Positions 17,442 to 25,947 of a stretch of 64,000 nt of DNA are shown in pieces. Each line of letters starts with the position of its first letter. Position 1 is the stretch's first letter. Below the pieces are notes generated by a model. That model was given only the letters and a program-made list of their open reading frames with translations, was not told the origin of the DNA and made no database searches. This DNA comes from Curvibacter microcysteis (lineage in GTDB: Bacteria; Pseudomonadota; Gammaproteobacteria; Burkholderiales; Burkholderiaceae_C). Both the position numbers and the translations under genes were made by a program. Location of the stretch: the NCBI RefSeq assembly GCF_028649435.1, contig NZ_JAQSIN010000001.1. One strand, written 5' to 3'.

Positions 17442-17516
17442 AGTCTTGTAACCTAATCAACTTCCTAAAATTTAGTTGTCTTGAAAGCGGATTGTGTAAC
17501 CCGTTTTCATTAAACT

Positions 17517-17601
<85 letters not shown>

Positions 17602-17618
17602 ATCTCAGGAAGATTTAG

Positions 17619-17648
17619 ATTGTATATCAAAAATTTAAGCCAAAGCAA
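17619..17648 (-). promoter_or_regulatory. tRNA-Leu promoter overlapping the rnr start
   Basis: On the minus strand TTGCTT (17643-17648) and TATACAAT (17619-17626) give a -35/-10 pair with spacing 16 (TATACA) or 18 (TACAAT). It sits 18 bases upstream of the tRNA 5' end. The same bases encode the first ten codons of rnr on the plus strand. Confidence 0.55.
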
Positions 17649-19947
17649 GTCGCCGAGCAATTTGTTAGAAGAATTTGAAGGAATCATCCAGGGCCACCGT
17701 GATGGCCATGGCTTTGTGGTCCGTGACAGCGGCGATCCCGATGTGTATTTGCCCCCCAATGAAATGCGGGCTGTGCTGCACAAAGACCGGGTCAAAATCC
17801 GCATCGTGCGCTCCGACCGGCGCGGCCGCCCCGAGGGGCGTGTGCTGGAAATCATTGAGCGCTCCCAGCAACCCATCATCGGCCGCCTCTTGCAAGAGAG
17901 TGGCGTCTGGCTGGTGGCGCCAGAGGACAAGCGCTACGGCCAAGATGTGTTGATCCCCAAGGGCGCCACAGGCACGGCCAAGACCGGGCAGGTGGTGGTG
18001 GTCGAGTTGACCGAGCCGCCCGCGCTGTTCGGTCAACCCGTGGGTCGCGTGACCGAGGTGTTGGGTGAGGTGGACGACCCCGGCATGGAAATCGAAATCG
18101 CTGTGCGCAAGTACGGCGTGCCGCATGAGTTTTCCGAGGCCTGTCTCAGCGAAGCCAAGGCGCTGCCCGACAAGGTGCGACCTGCTGACAAGCGTGCCCG
18201 GGTGGATTTGACCGACATTCCTTTGGTCACCATCGACGGTGAAGACGCCCGCGACTTCGATGACGCCGTGTATTGCGAACCCGCGCGAGTGGGGCGTGGC
18301 AAAGGTTGGCGTTTGCTGGTGGCGATTGCGGATGTGAGCGCCTATGTGCAAACCGGTTCGGGCATCGACATCGACGCCTACGACCGCGCCACCAGCGTGT
18401 ACTTCCCGCGCCGGGTGATCCCCATGCTGCCCGAGAAGCTGTCCAACGGCCTGTGCTCGCTCAACCCCGAGGTCGAGCGCCTGTGCATGGTCTGCGACAT
18501 GATGATCAACGCCAAGGGCGAGATCCATGCCTACCAGTTCTACCCGGCGGTGATGTGGAGCCATGCGCGCTTCACTTACACCGAGGTGGCGGCCATCTTG
18601 GCCAATACACGCGGCCCGGAGGCTGCGCGGCGCAAGGACTTGGTGCCGCACCTGCTGGACTTGCACGATGTGTACCGCGCTCTGCTGGCCTCGCGCCACA
18701 CCCGTGGTGCGGTCGACTTCGAGACCACGGAGACCCAGATTGTTTGCGACGACAGCGGTCGCATCGAGAAGATCGTGCCGCGCACCCGCAACGATGCCCA
18801 CCGCCTGATTGAAGAGGCCATGCTGGCGGCCAACGTCTGCAGTGCTGATTTCATCGCGCAAGGCAAGCACCCGGGTCTGTTTCGGGTGCACGAAGGCCCG
18901 ACGCCTGAGAAGCGTGAGTTGCTGGCCAATTACCTCAAGGCCATGGGGGTGGGCTTGTCGATCAGCGACGAACCCAGTCCTGGTGAATTCCAGGCCATTG
19001 CCGAGGCGACCAAGGAGCGCCCGGACTCGCAGCAAATCCACACCATGTTGCTGCGCTCCATGCAGCAGGCCATTTACACGCCGATCAACAGTGGTCACTT
19101 TGGCTTGGCGTTCGAGGCCTACACCCACTTCACCAGCCCGATCCGCCGCTACCCCGACTTGTTGGTGCACCGGGTGATCAAGGCCATCCTCGGCCAGTCG
19201 CGCTACCAACTGCCAGCGTTGCCGACGCCGGGCGAGGCGCATACCAAGTTGGCGCGCCGACTCGCGTCGCGGGTCAAGGAGCCGACCGAAAAGCCGCGCA
19301 AGGCCTCGGCCGAAACCCAGGCCTGGGAGGCTGCCGGCCTGCACTGCAGTGCCAACGAGCGCCGTGCCGACGAGGCCAGCCGCGACGTGGAGGCTTGGCT
19401 CAAGTGCAAGTACATGCGCGAACACCTGGGTGAGGAGTTTGGCGGCGTGGTCTCGTCGGTGACCAGCTTCGGCATCTTCGTGACCTTGGATGCGATGTAC
19501 GTTGAGGGCCTGGTGCACATCACCGAGCTGGGGGGTGAATACTTCAAGTTCGACGAGTCGCGCCAAGAGTTGCGCGGCGAGCGCACAGGCATTCGCTACG
19601 CCATCGGCTCGCGGGTGCGGGTGCAGGTCAGCCGGGTGGACCTGGATGGTCGCAAGATCGACTTCCGTTTGGTGACCGAGGGCGAAGACCTCATGGTCCG
19701 TCCGCCGCGCGAGAAATCCTCGGCTGGAGGTCCTGCAGGCAGGACCTCGGGCAAATCCTCGGGGCAGGCTGGCCGTGCTGAGCGTTCATCTGGCCCCGGG
19801 AGCAAGGGCGCCAAGAACCCGGAGCGCGGTGCGCGCCCACCGGAGTCGGTGCCTCGTTCGCCCATCCAGGCCTTGAAGGCCTCGGTCAAAAAGGCGACGG
19901 CGGCGGCCAAAAAGAAAACCAGCAAGGGGCGCAAGACCCACCGCTGA
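17620..19947 (+). CDS. rnr: Ribonuclease R (N-terminal HTH absent)
   Basis: Processive 3'-5' exoribonuclease that degrades structured RNA. The 775-residue reading starts at TTG 17620, supported by AGGAAGA at 17607-17613. Domains: CSD1 begins almost at once (FEGIIQGHRDGHGFVV, about 19-34), CSD2 near 85-160, RNB catalytic core with DGEDARDFDDAV (Asp cluster near 206-216) and HFTSPIRRYPDLLVHR (about 505-520), S1 domain near 610-695, then a Lys/Ser/Gly-rich basic tail. E. coli RNase R has about 80 residues with a winged helix before CSD1; these are missing. The catalytic parts are intact, so the gene is not broken. A TTG at 17659-17661 is a weaker alternative start. Confidence 0.93.
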   Translation: MYIKNLSQSKSPSNLLEEFEGIIQGHRDGHGFVVRDSGDPDVYLPPNEMRAVLHKDRVKIRIVRSDRRGRPEGRVLEIIERSQQPIIGRLLQESGVWLVAPEDKRYGQDVLIPKGATGTAKTGQVVVVELTEPPALFGQPVGRVTEVLGEVDDPGMEIEIAVRKYGVPHEFSEACLSEAKALPDKVRPADKRARVDLTDIPLVTIDGEDARDFDDAVYCEPARVGRGKGWRLLVAIADVSAYVQTGSGIDIDAYDRATSVYFPRRVIPMLPEKLSNGLCSLNPEVERLCMVCDMMINAKGEIHAYQFYPAVMWSHARFTYTEVAAILANTRGPEAARRKDLVPHLLDLHDVYRALLASRHTRGAVDFETTETQIVCDDSGRIEKIVPRTRNDAHRLIEEAMLAANVCSADFIAQGKHPGLFRVHEGPTPEKRELLANYLKAMGVGLSISDEPSPGEFQAIAEATKERPDSQQIHTMLLRSMQQAIYTPINSGHFGLAFEAYTHFTSPIRRYPDLLVHRVIKAILGQSRYQLPALPTPGEAHTKLARRLASRVKEPTEKPRKASAETQAWEAAGLHCSANERRADEASRDVEAWLKCKYMREHLGEEFGGVVSSVTSFGIFVTLDAMYVEGLVHITELGGEYFKFDESRQELRGERTGIRYAIGSRVRVQVSRVDLDGRKIDFRLVTEGEDLMVRPPREKSSAGGPAGRTSGKSSGQAGRAERSSGPGSKGAKNPERGARPPESVPRSPIQALKASVKKATAAAKKKTSKGRKTHR

Positions 19948-20044
19948 AATCTGGAGCGGCGCAGGCTGGCCTGGGTGGCGTCAGTCGCCGGGCTGGGCTT
20001 GTGCTCGATCGGTTTTGTCACAACATATCAAGGAGACAGATTCA

Positions 20045-20809
20045 ATGGATACAGCTTCTGCATGCGCCCCGGTGGCCATCGTCACCGGCGCCGGCTCGGG
20101 CGTGGGCAAGGCCACGGCCCTGACCCTGCTGAAGGCCGGCTACCGGGTGGTTTTGGCAGGACGCCGCAGCGAGCCCCTGCAAGCCGTGGCCGCTGAGTCG
20201 GGCGCGGGGGATCGGGTGCTGGCGGTGCCCGCCGACGTGGCGGATGAGGCCTCGGTGGCGCAGTTGTTTGCGCGAACTGTTGAGGTGTTTGGTCGGGTGG
20301 ATCTGTTGTTCAACAACGCAGGCGTCAGTGCGCAAGGGGCGCTGCTTGAAGACCTCTCGCTTGAGCAGTGGCGCAACGTGGTGGACATCAACCTGACGGG
20401 CATGTTCTTGTGTGTGCGTGAGGCCTTCCGGGTCATGAAGGCGCAAAACCCCATGGGGGGGCGCATCATCAACAACGGCTCGATTTCGGCCCACACGCCG
20501 CGTCCCAATTCGGTGGCCTACACGGCGACCAAGCACGGTGTCATGGGCTTGACCAAGACAGCTTCACTGGATGGCCGCAAGTACAACATTGCGGTGGGCC
20601 AGATTGACATTGGCAATGCCGCCACCGACATGGCAGCGCGCATGGCCAAGGGGGTGCCCCAGGCCAATGGCGAAATCGCCATTGAGCCGCTGATGGACGT
20701 CAACATCGTGGGCCAGTCGGTGCTGTACATGGCCAGCCTGCCTCTGGAGGCCAATGTGATGTTCCATACGGTGATGGCCACCAAGATGCCCTTCGCCGGT
20801 CGCGGCTGA
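20045..20809 (+). CDS. SDR-family oxidoreductase
   Basis: A 254-residue short-chain dehydrogenase/reductase, cytoplasmic, NAD(P)-dependent. The Gly-rich motif is TGAGSGVGKA, followed after the beta2 strand by AGRRSEPL; the Arg pair suggests NADP preference. NNAGVSAQGALLE, a Ser in NNGSISAHTPRPNS and YTATKHG supply the catalytic Asn, Ser, Tyr and Lys. The substrate is not evident. The ATG at 20045 is chosen over an in-frame codon at 20015 because AAGGAGA sits at 20030-20036. It stands alone between rnr and the convergent nnr and ends in a hairpin terminator at 20833-20868. Confidence 0.85.
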   Translation: MDTASACAPVAIVTGAGSGVGKATALTLLKAGYRVVLAGRRSEPLQAVAAESGAGDRVLAVPADVADEASVAQLFARTVEVFGRVDLLFNNAGVSAQGALLEDLSLEQWRNVVDINLTGMFLCVREAFRVMKAQNPMGGRIINNGSISAHTPRPNSVAYTATKHGVMGLTKTASLDGRKYNIAVGQIDIGNAATDMAARMAKGVPQANGEIAIEPLMDVNIVGQSVLYMASLPLEANVMFHTVMATKMPFAGRG

Positions 20810-20832
20810 AGACGGCCCCATGGGGCGGCGAG

Positions 20833-20868
20833 ACGGGCGACGTCGTCAAGGCGTTGCCCGTTTTGCTT
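20833..20868 (+). terminator. Intrinsic terminator after the SDR gene
   Basis: ACGGGCGACG (20833-20842), nine-base loop, CGTTGCCCGT (20852-20861), ten pairs with one G-T wobble, then TTTGCTTT. It lies between convergent genes and may also serve nnr. Confidence 0.7.
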
Positions 20869-20875
20869 TGGGTGA

Positions 20876-22411
20876 TCAGAACCCGGTGTTGATGGGTCTC
20901 AGGGCGGCGGCCAGGTGGCTTGCCGTTAGGCTGTGGGTGCCTTCCCAGTGATCTGCCACCTGGCCGTGCAAGTACACGGCCGAGCAGGCTGCTTGAAACC
21001 CGGCCAGCGTGGTGTGCGCGTCTGGCTGGGCCGCCCAAAGCGCGCCCAGCAAGCCTGCCAGCACGTCGCCGGTGCCGCCGCTGGCCAGTCGGGCATTGCC
21101 CGTGGGGTTGATGTGGGGTGTCTGCCCGGGGGCGGCCACCACCGTGCCTGAACCCTTGAGCACCACCACCACGCCAAAGCGCTGCGCCAGCGTCTGGGCT
21201 GCGTGCTGCCGGTTGCTTTGCACGGTGGTGGTGTCCTGGCCCAACAGGCGGGCTGCTTCCAGGGGGTGGGGTGTCAGAACGGTAGGGAGGTGGCGACTGG
21301 CGCGGGCTTGCAGCTGCGCTTGCAGATCGGCTTCCGCTGCGATGTGGTTCAGTGCGTCTGCATCCAGCACCAGTTGCGGAGCCTCACTCAGCACTCGGGG
21401 CAACCAGGTGCGCACAGCCTCGCCGCCACCACAGCCACACACCACGGTGGCTTGCGTCAGGGTCATGGCCTCTGGCCGGCGCAGCATCAGTTCAGGCTGC
21501 AGGGGGTCCAGGGTCAGCGCGTGATCGGCTTCGTCCAGCAGGGCGACCAAGACGCGCCCTGCGCCGGCGTGCAGCGCCGCACGGGCGGCCAGCAAGGCCG
21601 CGCCCGTCATGCCCAGGCCTCGTCGGCTCAAGCTTTCTCCACCCAAGACCAAGACATCGCCAAAACTGCCTTTGTGGCTGCTGTGCGTGCGCCTGGGCGC
21701 GTGGGGTGGGCCGCTCAGCCAGGCGTCGGCCGGCTGCTCGTGCGCGGGCAGGTCCAGGCCATCCAGCCAGACCTGACCGCACAGGTCGCGTCCCTGGGCG
21801 GTGAACAGGCCGGGCTTGAGGCTCAGCAGGCTCAGTGTGTGCTGCGCGCGGACCTGGCCCGAGGCGAGCACGGGCACGCCTTGGTCGGCGCTCAGGCCTG
21901 AGGGCAGGTCCAGGGCCAGCACGGTGGCGGGGCTGTCGTTGAGGTGTTGGATCCATGCGCTCAGGCGCGGATCGCTGTCGTGTGCGGGGTCTCTGGCAGG
22001 GCTGGGCTGGAGTCCAATGCCGAGCAAGGCGTCGATGGCCAAGTCGCCCGCCTGCAAGGTCGGGGGCTGGGCCAGCAGGGGCACCCCAGCGGCCAGGGCT
22101 CGATGCAGGCTGTTCAAAGTGTCGGTGCTGGCCTGCTTGGGTTGGCCCAGCCAGCTGGCACTGACCGGGTAGCCCAGGCCCTTGAGTTGCGCGGCAGCCT
22201 CCAGGCCATCACCGCCATTGTTGCCGGCGCCGCAGGCCACCCAAATTTGCGCCGCGTGCGGAGCGATGGCTTGGGCCAGCCGCGCGGCGGCCAGTCCTGC
22301 GCGCTGCATCAAGGTGTGCGGGGGCAGGGCTGCGAGCCAGCGCCGCTCCAGGGCTCGGGTGCTGGCCACGCTGTGCAGGGCGTGCGCTTGGTCGGGTCGG
22401 ATGCGTTGCAT
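20876..22411 (-). CDS. nnr: Bifunctional NAD(P)H-hydrate epimerase / ADP-dependent dehydratase
   Basis: Repairs hydrated NADH and NADPH: the N-terminal YjeF_N domain epimerises R- to S-NAD(P)HX and the C-terminal YjeF_C kinase-like domain dehydrates it with ADP. The ATG at 22411 (MQRIRPDQAH) gives 511 residues; an ORF extension to 22477 is less likely. N-domain: GAGNNGGDG near 62-70 and ALDLPSGLSADQG near 165-177. C-domain (from about 230): HKGSFGDVLVLGG, VLTPHPLEAARLLG, LKGSGTVV and NARLASGGTGDVLAGLLGA near 440-460, the ATP/ADP-binding Gly-rich block. It lies about 130 bases downstream of dadA on the same strand. Confidence 0.93.
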   Translation of the reverse strand: MQRIRPDQAHALHSVASTRALERRWLAALPPHTLMQRAGLAAARLAQAIAPHAAQIWVACGAGNNGGDGLEAAAQLKGLGYPVSASWLGQPKQASTDTLNSLHRALAAGVPLLAQPPTLQAGDLAIDALLGIGLQPSPARDPAHDSDPRLSAWIQHLNDSPATVLALDLPSGLSADQGVPVLASGQVRAQHTLSLLSLKPGLFTAQGRDLCGQVWLDGLDLPAHEQPADAWLSGPPHAPRRTHSSHKGSFGDVLVLGGESLSRRGLGMTGAALLAARAALHAGAGRVLVALLDEADHALTLDPLQPELMLRRPEAMTLTQATVVCGCGGGEAVRTWLPRVLSEAPQLVLDADALNHIAAEADLQAQLQARASRHLPTVLTPHPLEAARLLGQDTTTVQSNRQHAAQTLAQRFGVVVVLKGSGTVVAAPGQTPHINPTGNARLASGGTGDVLAGLLGALWAAQPDAHTTLAGFQAACSAVYLHGQVADHWEGTHSLTASHLAAALRPINTGF

Positions 22412-22543
22412 GGGAGGGCCTTCTGTCGGGAGGCGTCCCGCCACTGGGTCGCTGGGCACGAACGATAGCCGAAGCACACCAGGTCTGTCTTGCGTTGGCG
22501 CAGTTGGCTGGGCTTGAGTTCAGTCTTCTGCGCGGCTGGCGCG

Positions 22544-23803
22544 TCAGGCGTAGCGCTCCATCGCGTGGCCGCTGAGGTCAATGGCTGCGGAGCGCCCGCT
22601 CATGGTGTCTGCCAGCGCCCGAGCACTGCCGCAGCTCAGCGCCCAGCCGCTGGCGCCATGGCCCAGGTTGAGCCAGACCCCCGGCAGACCGCTGGCGCCG
22701 ATCAAGGGAGGGCCATCGGGCAACATGGCTTGACTTCCCTTCCACTCTTGGACACCGCTGGACAGGGTGGCGGCGCCAGGGAACCAGTCCTGCAGAACCT
22801 GGTAGAGCTCGCGCAACGGGGCACTGCGCTTGTCCTGGGCGTTGTGGCCCAGTTCAAAGCCGCCCGCCACCCGCACCCGTTGGCCCAGTCGGGTGATGCT
22901 GACCTGCCGTTGTGCATCCCACACTGCGCTGCGTGGGGTGTTGAGCGGCTCGCGCACTTGGGCGCTGACGGAGTAGCCGTGCACACCCAGCAGGGGGATC
23001 TTGAGCCCCAGCGGGCGCAGCAGATCGGCGGAGGCGGAGCCTGCGCACACCACGCATGCGTCAAAGGAGCGCTGTTGGGGCTGGCTGCTGGCGCTGCGGG
23101 TTTGCAGTGTGGGTCGCTGGCCGGCCTCCAATCCCAGCACCGACGTTTGGAACTCGAACTTCACGCCCAGGCGCAGGGCTTCGTTGCGCAACAGCATGGC
23201 GAACTGGCGGCAATTGCCGGCCTCGTCTTCGGGCAGCAGCAGGGCGCCAGCAAAAGTGGTGTCGGGATTCAGTCCGGGTTCCAGGCGTCGGGTTTGCTCG
23301 GGGCTGAGTTCGTGGAAGGGCAGTCCGACCTCGCGCCACCAGGATTGGGTGGCTTGGGCGCGGGCCAGGTCCTGGGCATCGCGCAGCATCACCAGGCAGC
23401 CCGTGCTGTGCTCGTAGTCCAGAGCGAGATCGGTCCGCAGATGTTGCAGGCGCTGGCGGCTGTAGAGCGCCAGTTGCAGCAAGCGATCGCGGTTCAGGGT
23501 TTGCGACTCTGGGCGGCCGGCGCGCCACCAGCGCCACATCCAGCTCACTTGGCGTGGACCGATGTGCGGGCCCAGGTGTTGGGGGTTGAGGGGGCTCCAC
23601 CACTGGCGCAGCACACGGCTGGCGGTGTGGGTGTCGGCCCAGGGGGTGAGGCAGGTGGGGGATATGAGGCCGCCGCTGGCAAAGCTGGCTTCTTCGGCCA
23701 CGGCGCCGCAGCGCTCGAATACGGTGACTTGGTGGCCGTCGGCAGCCAATTCGTAGGCAGTCGTGACGCCGACGATGCCGGCGCCGATGAGGGCAATGTT
23801 CAT
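22544..23803 (-). CDS. dadA: D-amino acid dehydrogenase (FAD-dependent)
   Basis: FAD-dependent oxidative deaminase of D-amino acids, feeding electrons to the respiratory chain at the inner membrane. The 419-residue protein opens with the dinucleotide-binding motif LIGAGIVGVTTAYEL (about 5-19) and ERCGAVAEEASFASGGLISP (about 31-50), the latter matching DadA's E-x-x-x-P-A-x-E-T-S-x-A-N-A-G region. A C-terminal FAD block LNLGHGASGWALSCGSARALADTMSG (about 370-395) is present. It stands alone, without the alanine racemase often paired with dadA, and is followed by nnr on the same strand. A related FAD-dependent amine oxidoreductase of different substrate cannot be excluded. Confidence 0.85.
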   Translation of the reverse strand: MNIALIGAGIVGVTTAYELAADGHQVTVFERCGAVAEEASFASGGLISPTCLTPWADTHTASRVLRQWWSPLNPQHLGPHIGPRQVSWMWRWWRAGRPESQTLNRDRLLQLALYSRQRLQHLRTDLALDYEHSTGCLVMLRDAQDLARAQATQSWWREVGLPFHELSPEQTRRLEPGLNPDTTFAGALLLPEDEAGNCRQFAMLLRNEALRLGVKFEFQTSVLGLEAGQRPTLQTRSASSQPQQRSFDACVVCAGSASADLLRPLGLKIPLLGVHGYSVSAQVREPLNTPRSAVWDAQRQVSITRLGQRVRVAGGFELGHNAQDKRSAPLRELYQVLQDWFPGAATLSSGVQEWKGSQAMLPDGPPLIGASGLPGVWLNLGHGASGWALSCGSARALADTMSGRSAAIDLSGHAMERYA

Positions 23804-23943
23804 GCGCGTTTAACAGTCGGCATCCGCTTGGCGCTTAGGCGGCGGAGCCGTCAATTCTTCTTTCTGGAGCGGTCGCTGGAGCGTCGCAGTCAGGCCGTCA
23901 AAAGGGCGTCGAGGCCCAGTTGGTCAGAGACTGTAAGTGACCG

Positions 23944-23952
23944 TGTTATAAT
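23944..23952 (+). promoter_or_regulatory. rpsB promoter, extended -10
   Basis: TGTTATAAT at 23944-23952 is a consensus extended -10 (TG-N-TATAAT). A TTGGTC further up is at poor spacing (21), which fits the extended -10 class. It starts a leader of about 138 bases before the rpsB ATG. Confidence 0.65.
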
Positions 23953-24010
23953 TTTGGGGTTTTTGCTGGTGTCCCGGCAAGACAAATCGCAAACCAGTCC
24001 CATCAAGGTG

Positions 24011-24056
24011 TTGCCGCAATCAAGAGGGTTTTCCATTAGGAAGCCCTTTGCGGCAA
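24011..24056 (+). promoter_or_regulatory. Structured rpsB leader, candidate S2 autoregulatory element
   Basis: TTGCCGCAA (24011-24019) and TTGCGGCAA (24048-24056) are perfect reverse complements. Between them AGGGTTTTCC (25-34), loop ATTA and GGAAGCCCT (39-47) form an inner helix with one bulge. The composite hairpin lies 40 bases before the rpsB ATG (24097). Known gammaproteobacterial rpsB leaders bind S2 to repress their own translation; whether this one is homologous is not shown. Confidence 0.5.
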
Positions 24057-24096
24057 AGACGGGCTGGATTTTAGACCCAACCTTCGGAGAATTTTC

Positions 24097-24849
24097 ATGT
24101 CCGTTACCATGCGCGAAATGCTGGAAGCCGGTGTCCACTTCGGTCACCAAACCCGCTTCTGGAACCCCAAGATGGCCCCGTATATCTTCGGCCATCGCAA
24201 CAAGATTCACATCATCAACCTGGAAAAGTCGCTGCCGCTGTTCCAGGAAGCCACCAAGTTCGTCAAGCAATTGGCTGCCAACCGCGGCACCATCCTGTTT
24301 GTCGGTACCAAGCGCCAAGCCCGCGACATCGTCGCTGCTGAAGCAGAGCGCGCTGGCGTGCCTTTCGTGAACCAGCGTTGGCTGGGCGGCACGCTGACCA
24401 ACTTCAAGACCGTGAAGACCTCCATCAAGCGTCTGAAGGATCTGAAGGCTCAGCAAGAAGCGGGTCTGGGTGGTCTGTCCAAGAAGGAACAACTGACCTT
24501 CAGCCGTGAAATCGACAAGCTCGAAAAAGACATCGGCGGCATTCAAGACGTGTCGGCTCTGCCGGACGCCATCTTCGTGATCGACGTGGGCTTCCACAAG
24601 ATCGCCATCGCTGAAGCCAAGAAGCTGGGCATTCCACTGATCGGCGTGGTTGACTCCAACCACTCGCCTGAAGGCATTGACTACGTGATCCCCGGTAACG
24701 ACGACTCGGCCAAGGCCGTGGCGCTGTACGCCCGTGGCATCGCTGACGCCATCATTGAAGGCCGTGCCAACGCCGTGAACGACGTGGTCAAGGCTGTGGC
24801 TGCTGAAGGTGGCGACGAATTCGTGGAAGTCGAAGAATCGGCTGCCTGA
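24097..24849 (+). CDS. rpsB: 30S ribosomal protein S2
   Basis: Small-subunit ribosomal protein S2, 250 residues, of normal length. The start MSVTMREMLEAGVHFGHQTRFWNPKMAPYIFG (about 1-32) is the family signature, followed by VGTKRQARDIVAAEAERAGVPFVNQRWLGGTLTNFKTV (about 68-105) and the C-terminal SNHSPEGIDYVIPGNDDSAKAV (about 187-208). CGGAG lies at normal distance before the ATG. First gene of the rpsB-tsf-pyrH-frr block. Between rpsB and tsf is a terminator that should lower tsf transcription. Confidence 0.99.
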   Translation: MSVTMREMLEAGVHFGHQTRFWNPKMAPYIFGHRNKIHIINLEKSLPLFQEATKFVKQLAANRGTILFVGTKRQARDIVAAEAERAGVPFVNQRWLGGTLTNFKTVKTSIKRLKDLKAQQEAGLGGLSKKEQLTFSREIDKLEKDIGGIQDVSALPDAIFVIDVGFHKIAIAEAKKLGIPLIGVVDSNHSPEGIDYVIPGNDDSAKAVALYARGIADAIIEGRANAVNDVVKAVAAEGGDEFVEVEESAA

Positions 24850-24889
24850 GTTTGCCCCTGCGCGACCTCTGACTGATCGCGAAAAAAGT

Positions 24890-24914
24890 GGGGCTTTGTG
24901 GCCCCCTTTTTTTT
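24890..24914 (+). terminator. Intercistronic terminator between rpsB and tsf
   Basis: GGGGC (24890-24894), loop TTTGTG, GCCCC (24901-24905), then CTTTTTTTT. The stem is short but GC-only and the T-run is long. Position and form match the partial terminator known in other rpsB-tsf operons. Confidence 0.7.
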
Positions 24915-24962
24915 AGCCTCATCACCAACGTTTTGCATTGAATTGAATACGGAGAAATAAAA

Positions 24963-25886
24963 ATGGCTGCTATTACCGCAAGCATGGTCGCTGAACTGCG
25001 CGCCAAGACCGACGCCCCCATGATGGAGTGCAAGAAGGCCCTGACCGAAGCCGAAGGCGATCTGGGCAAGGCTGAAGAGCTGCTGCGCGTCAAGCTCGGC
25101 ACCAAGGCTGGCAAGGCCGCTTCGCGCGTGACCGCTGAAGGCGTGGTCGCCAGCTTCATCGACGGCTCCACCGGTGCCCTGATCGAAGTGAACTGCGAAA
25201 CCGACTTCGTGACCAAGAACGACAGCTTCCTGGCCCTGGCCAAGGCTGCTGCCGAACTGGTGGCTAAGCACAACCCCGCCGACATCGAAGCCCTGGGCGC
25301 TCTGGCCTACGAGCAAGACACCTACGGCCCGACCCTGGAAGACGTGCGCAAGGGCCTGATCGGCAAGATCGGCGAAAACATGTCGTTCCGTCGCTTCAAG
25401 CGTTTCGAAGGCGGCGCCAAGCTGGCCTCCTACCTGCACGGCACTCGCATTGGCGTGCTGGTTGAGTTCGAAGGTGACGAAGCTGCTGCCAAGGACGTCG
25501 CCATGCACGTGGCCGCCATGAAGCCCGTGGCCCTGACCAGCGCTGACGTGCCGGCCGAGCTGATCGAAAAAGAGCGCGCAGTGGCGGCTGGCAAGGCTGC
25601 TGAAGACGCAGCCCAAGCAGTCGCGGCTGGCAAGCCGGTTCAATCGGCTGAAATCGTTGCCAAGCGCATCGAAGGCGGCGTGCAAAAGTTCCTGAAGGAA
25701 GTGTCCCTGTTCAACCAGGCCTTCGTGAAGAACGACAAGCAAACCGTTGAGCAAATGCTCAAGGCCGCTGGCACCAACGTGAAGGGCTTCACCCTGTACA
25801 TCGTGGGTGAAGGCATCGAGAAGAAGGTTGACGACTTCGCCGCTGAAGTGGCTGCTCAAGTCGCCGCTGCCAAGGCTGCAGCCTGA
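24963..25886 (+). CDS. tsf: Translation elongation factor Ts
   Basis: Guanine nucleotide exchange factor for EF-Tu. The 307 residues begin MAAITASMVAELRAKTDAPMMECKKALTEAEGDL: an N-terminal UBA-like module with the TDAPMMECKKAL signature (about 16-27). The core domain has VNCETDFVTKN (about 76-86), whose Asp-Phe contacts the EF-Tu Mg region. The total length is slightly above E. coli's 283 because of an Ala-rich insert near 195-215. CGGAG precedes the ATG. It follows rpsB and an attenuating hairpin. Confidence 0.98.
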   Translation: MAAITASMVAELRAKTDAPMMECKKALTEAEGDLGKAEELLRVKLGTKAGKAASRVTAEGVVASFIDGSTGALIEVNCETDFVTKNDSFLALAKAAAELVAKHNPADIEALGALAYEQDTYGPTLEDVRKGLIGKIGENMSFRRFKRFEGGAKLASYLHGTRIGVLVEFEGDEAAAKDVAMHVAAMKPVALTSADVPAELIEKERAVAAGKAAEDAAQAVAAGKPVQSAEIVAKRIEGGVQKFLKEVSLFNQAFVKNDKQTVEQMLKAAGTNVKGFTLYIVGEGIEKKVDDFAAEVAAQVAAAKAAA

Positions 25887-25947
25887 TTCCGTTTCTGCCA
25901 TTCAAAACACGCCACTTCATTTCCATCAGCATCAGGAGAGCCTCTAC

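Noticed and set aside
17620..19947. rnr as a truncated pseudogene
   Set aside because: Cold-shock, RNB and S1 domains are complete with catalytic acidic residues, and a ribosome site precedes the start.
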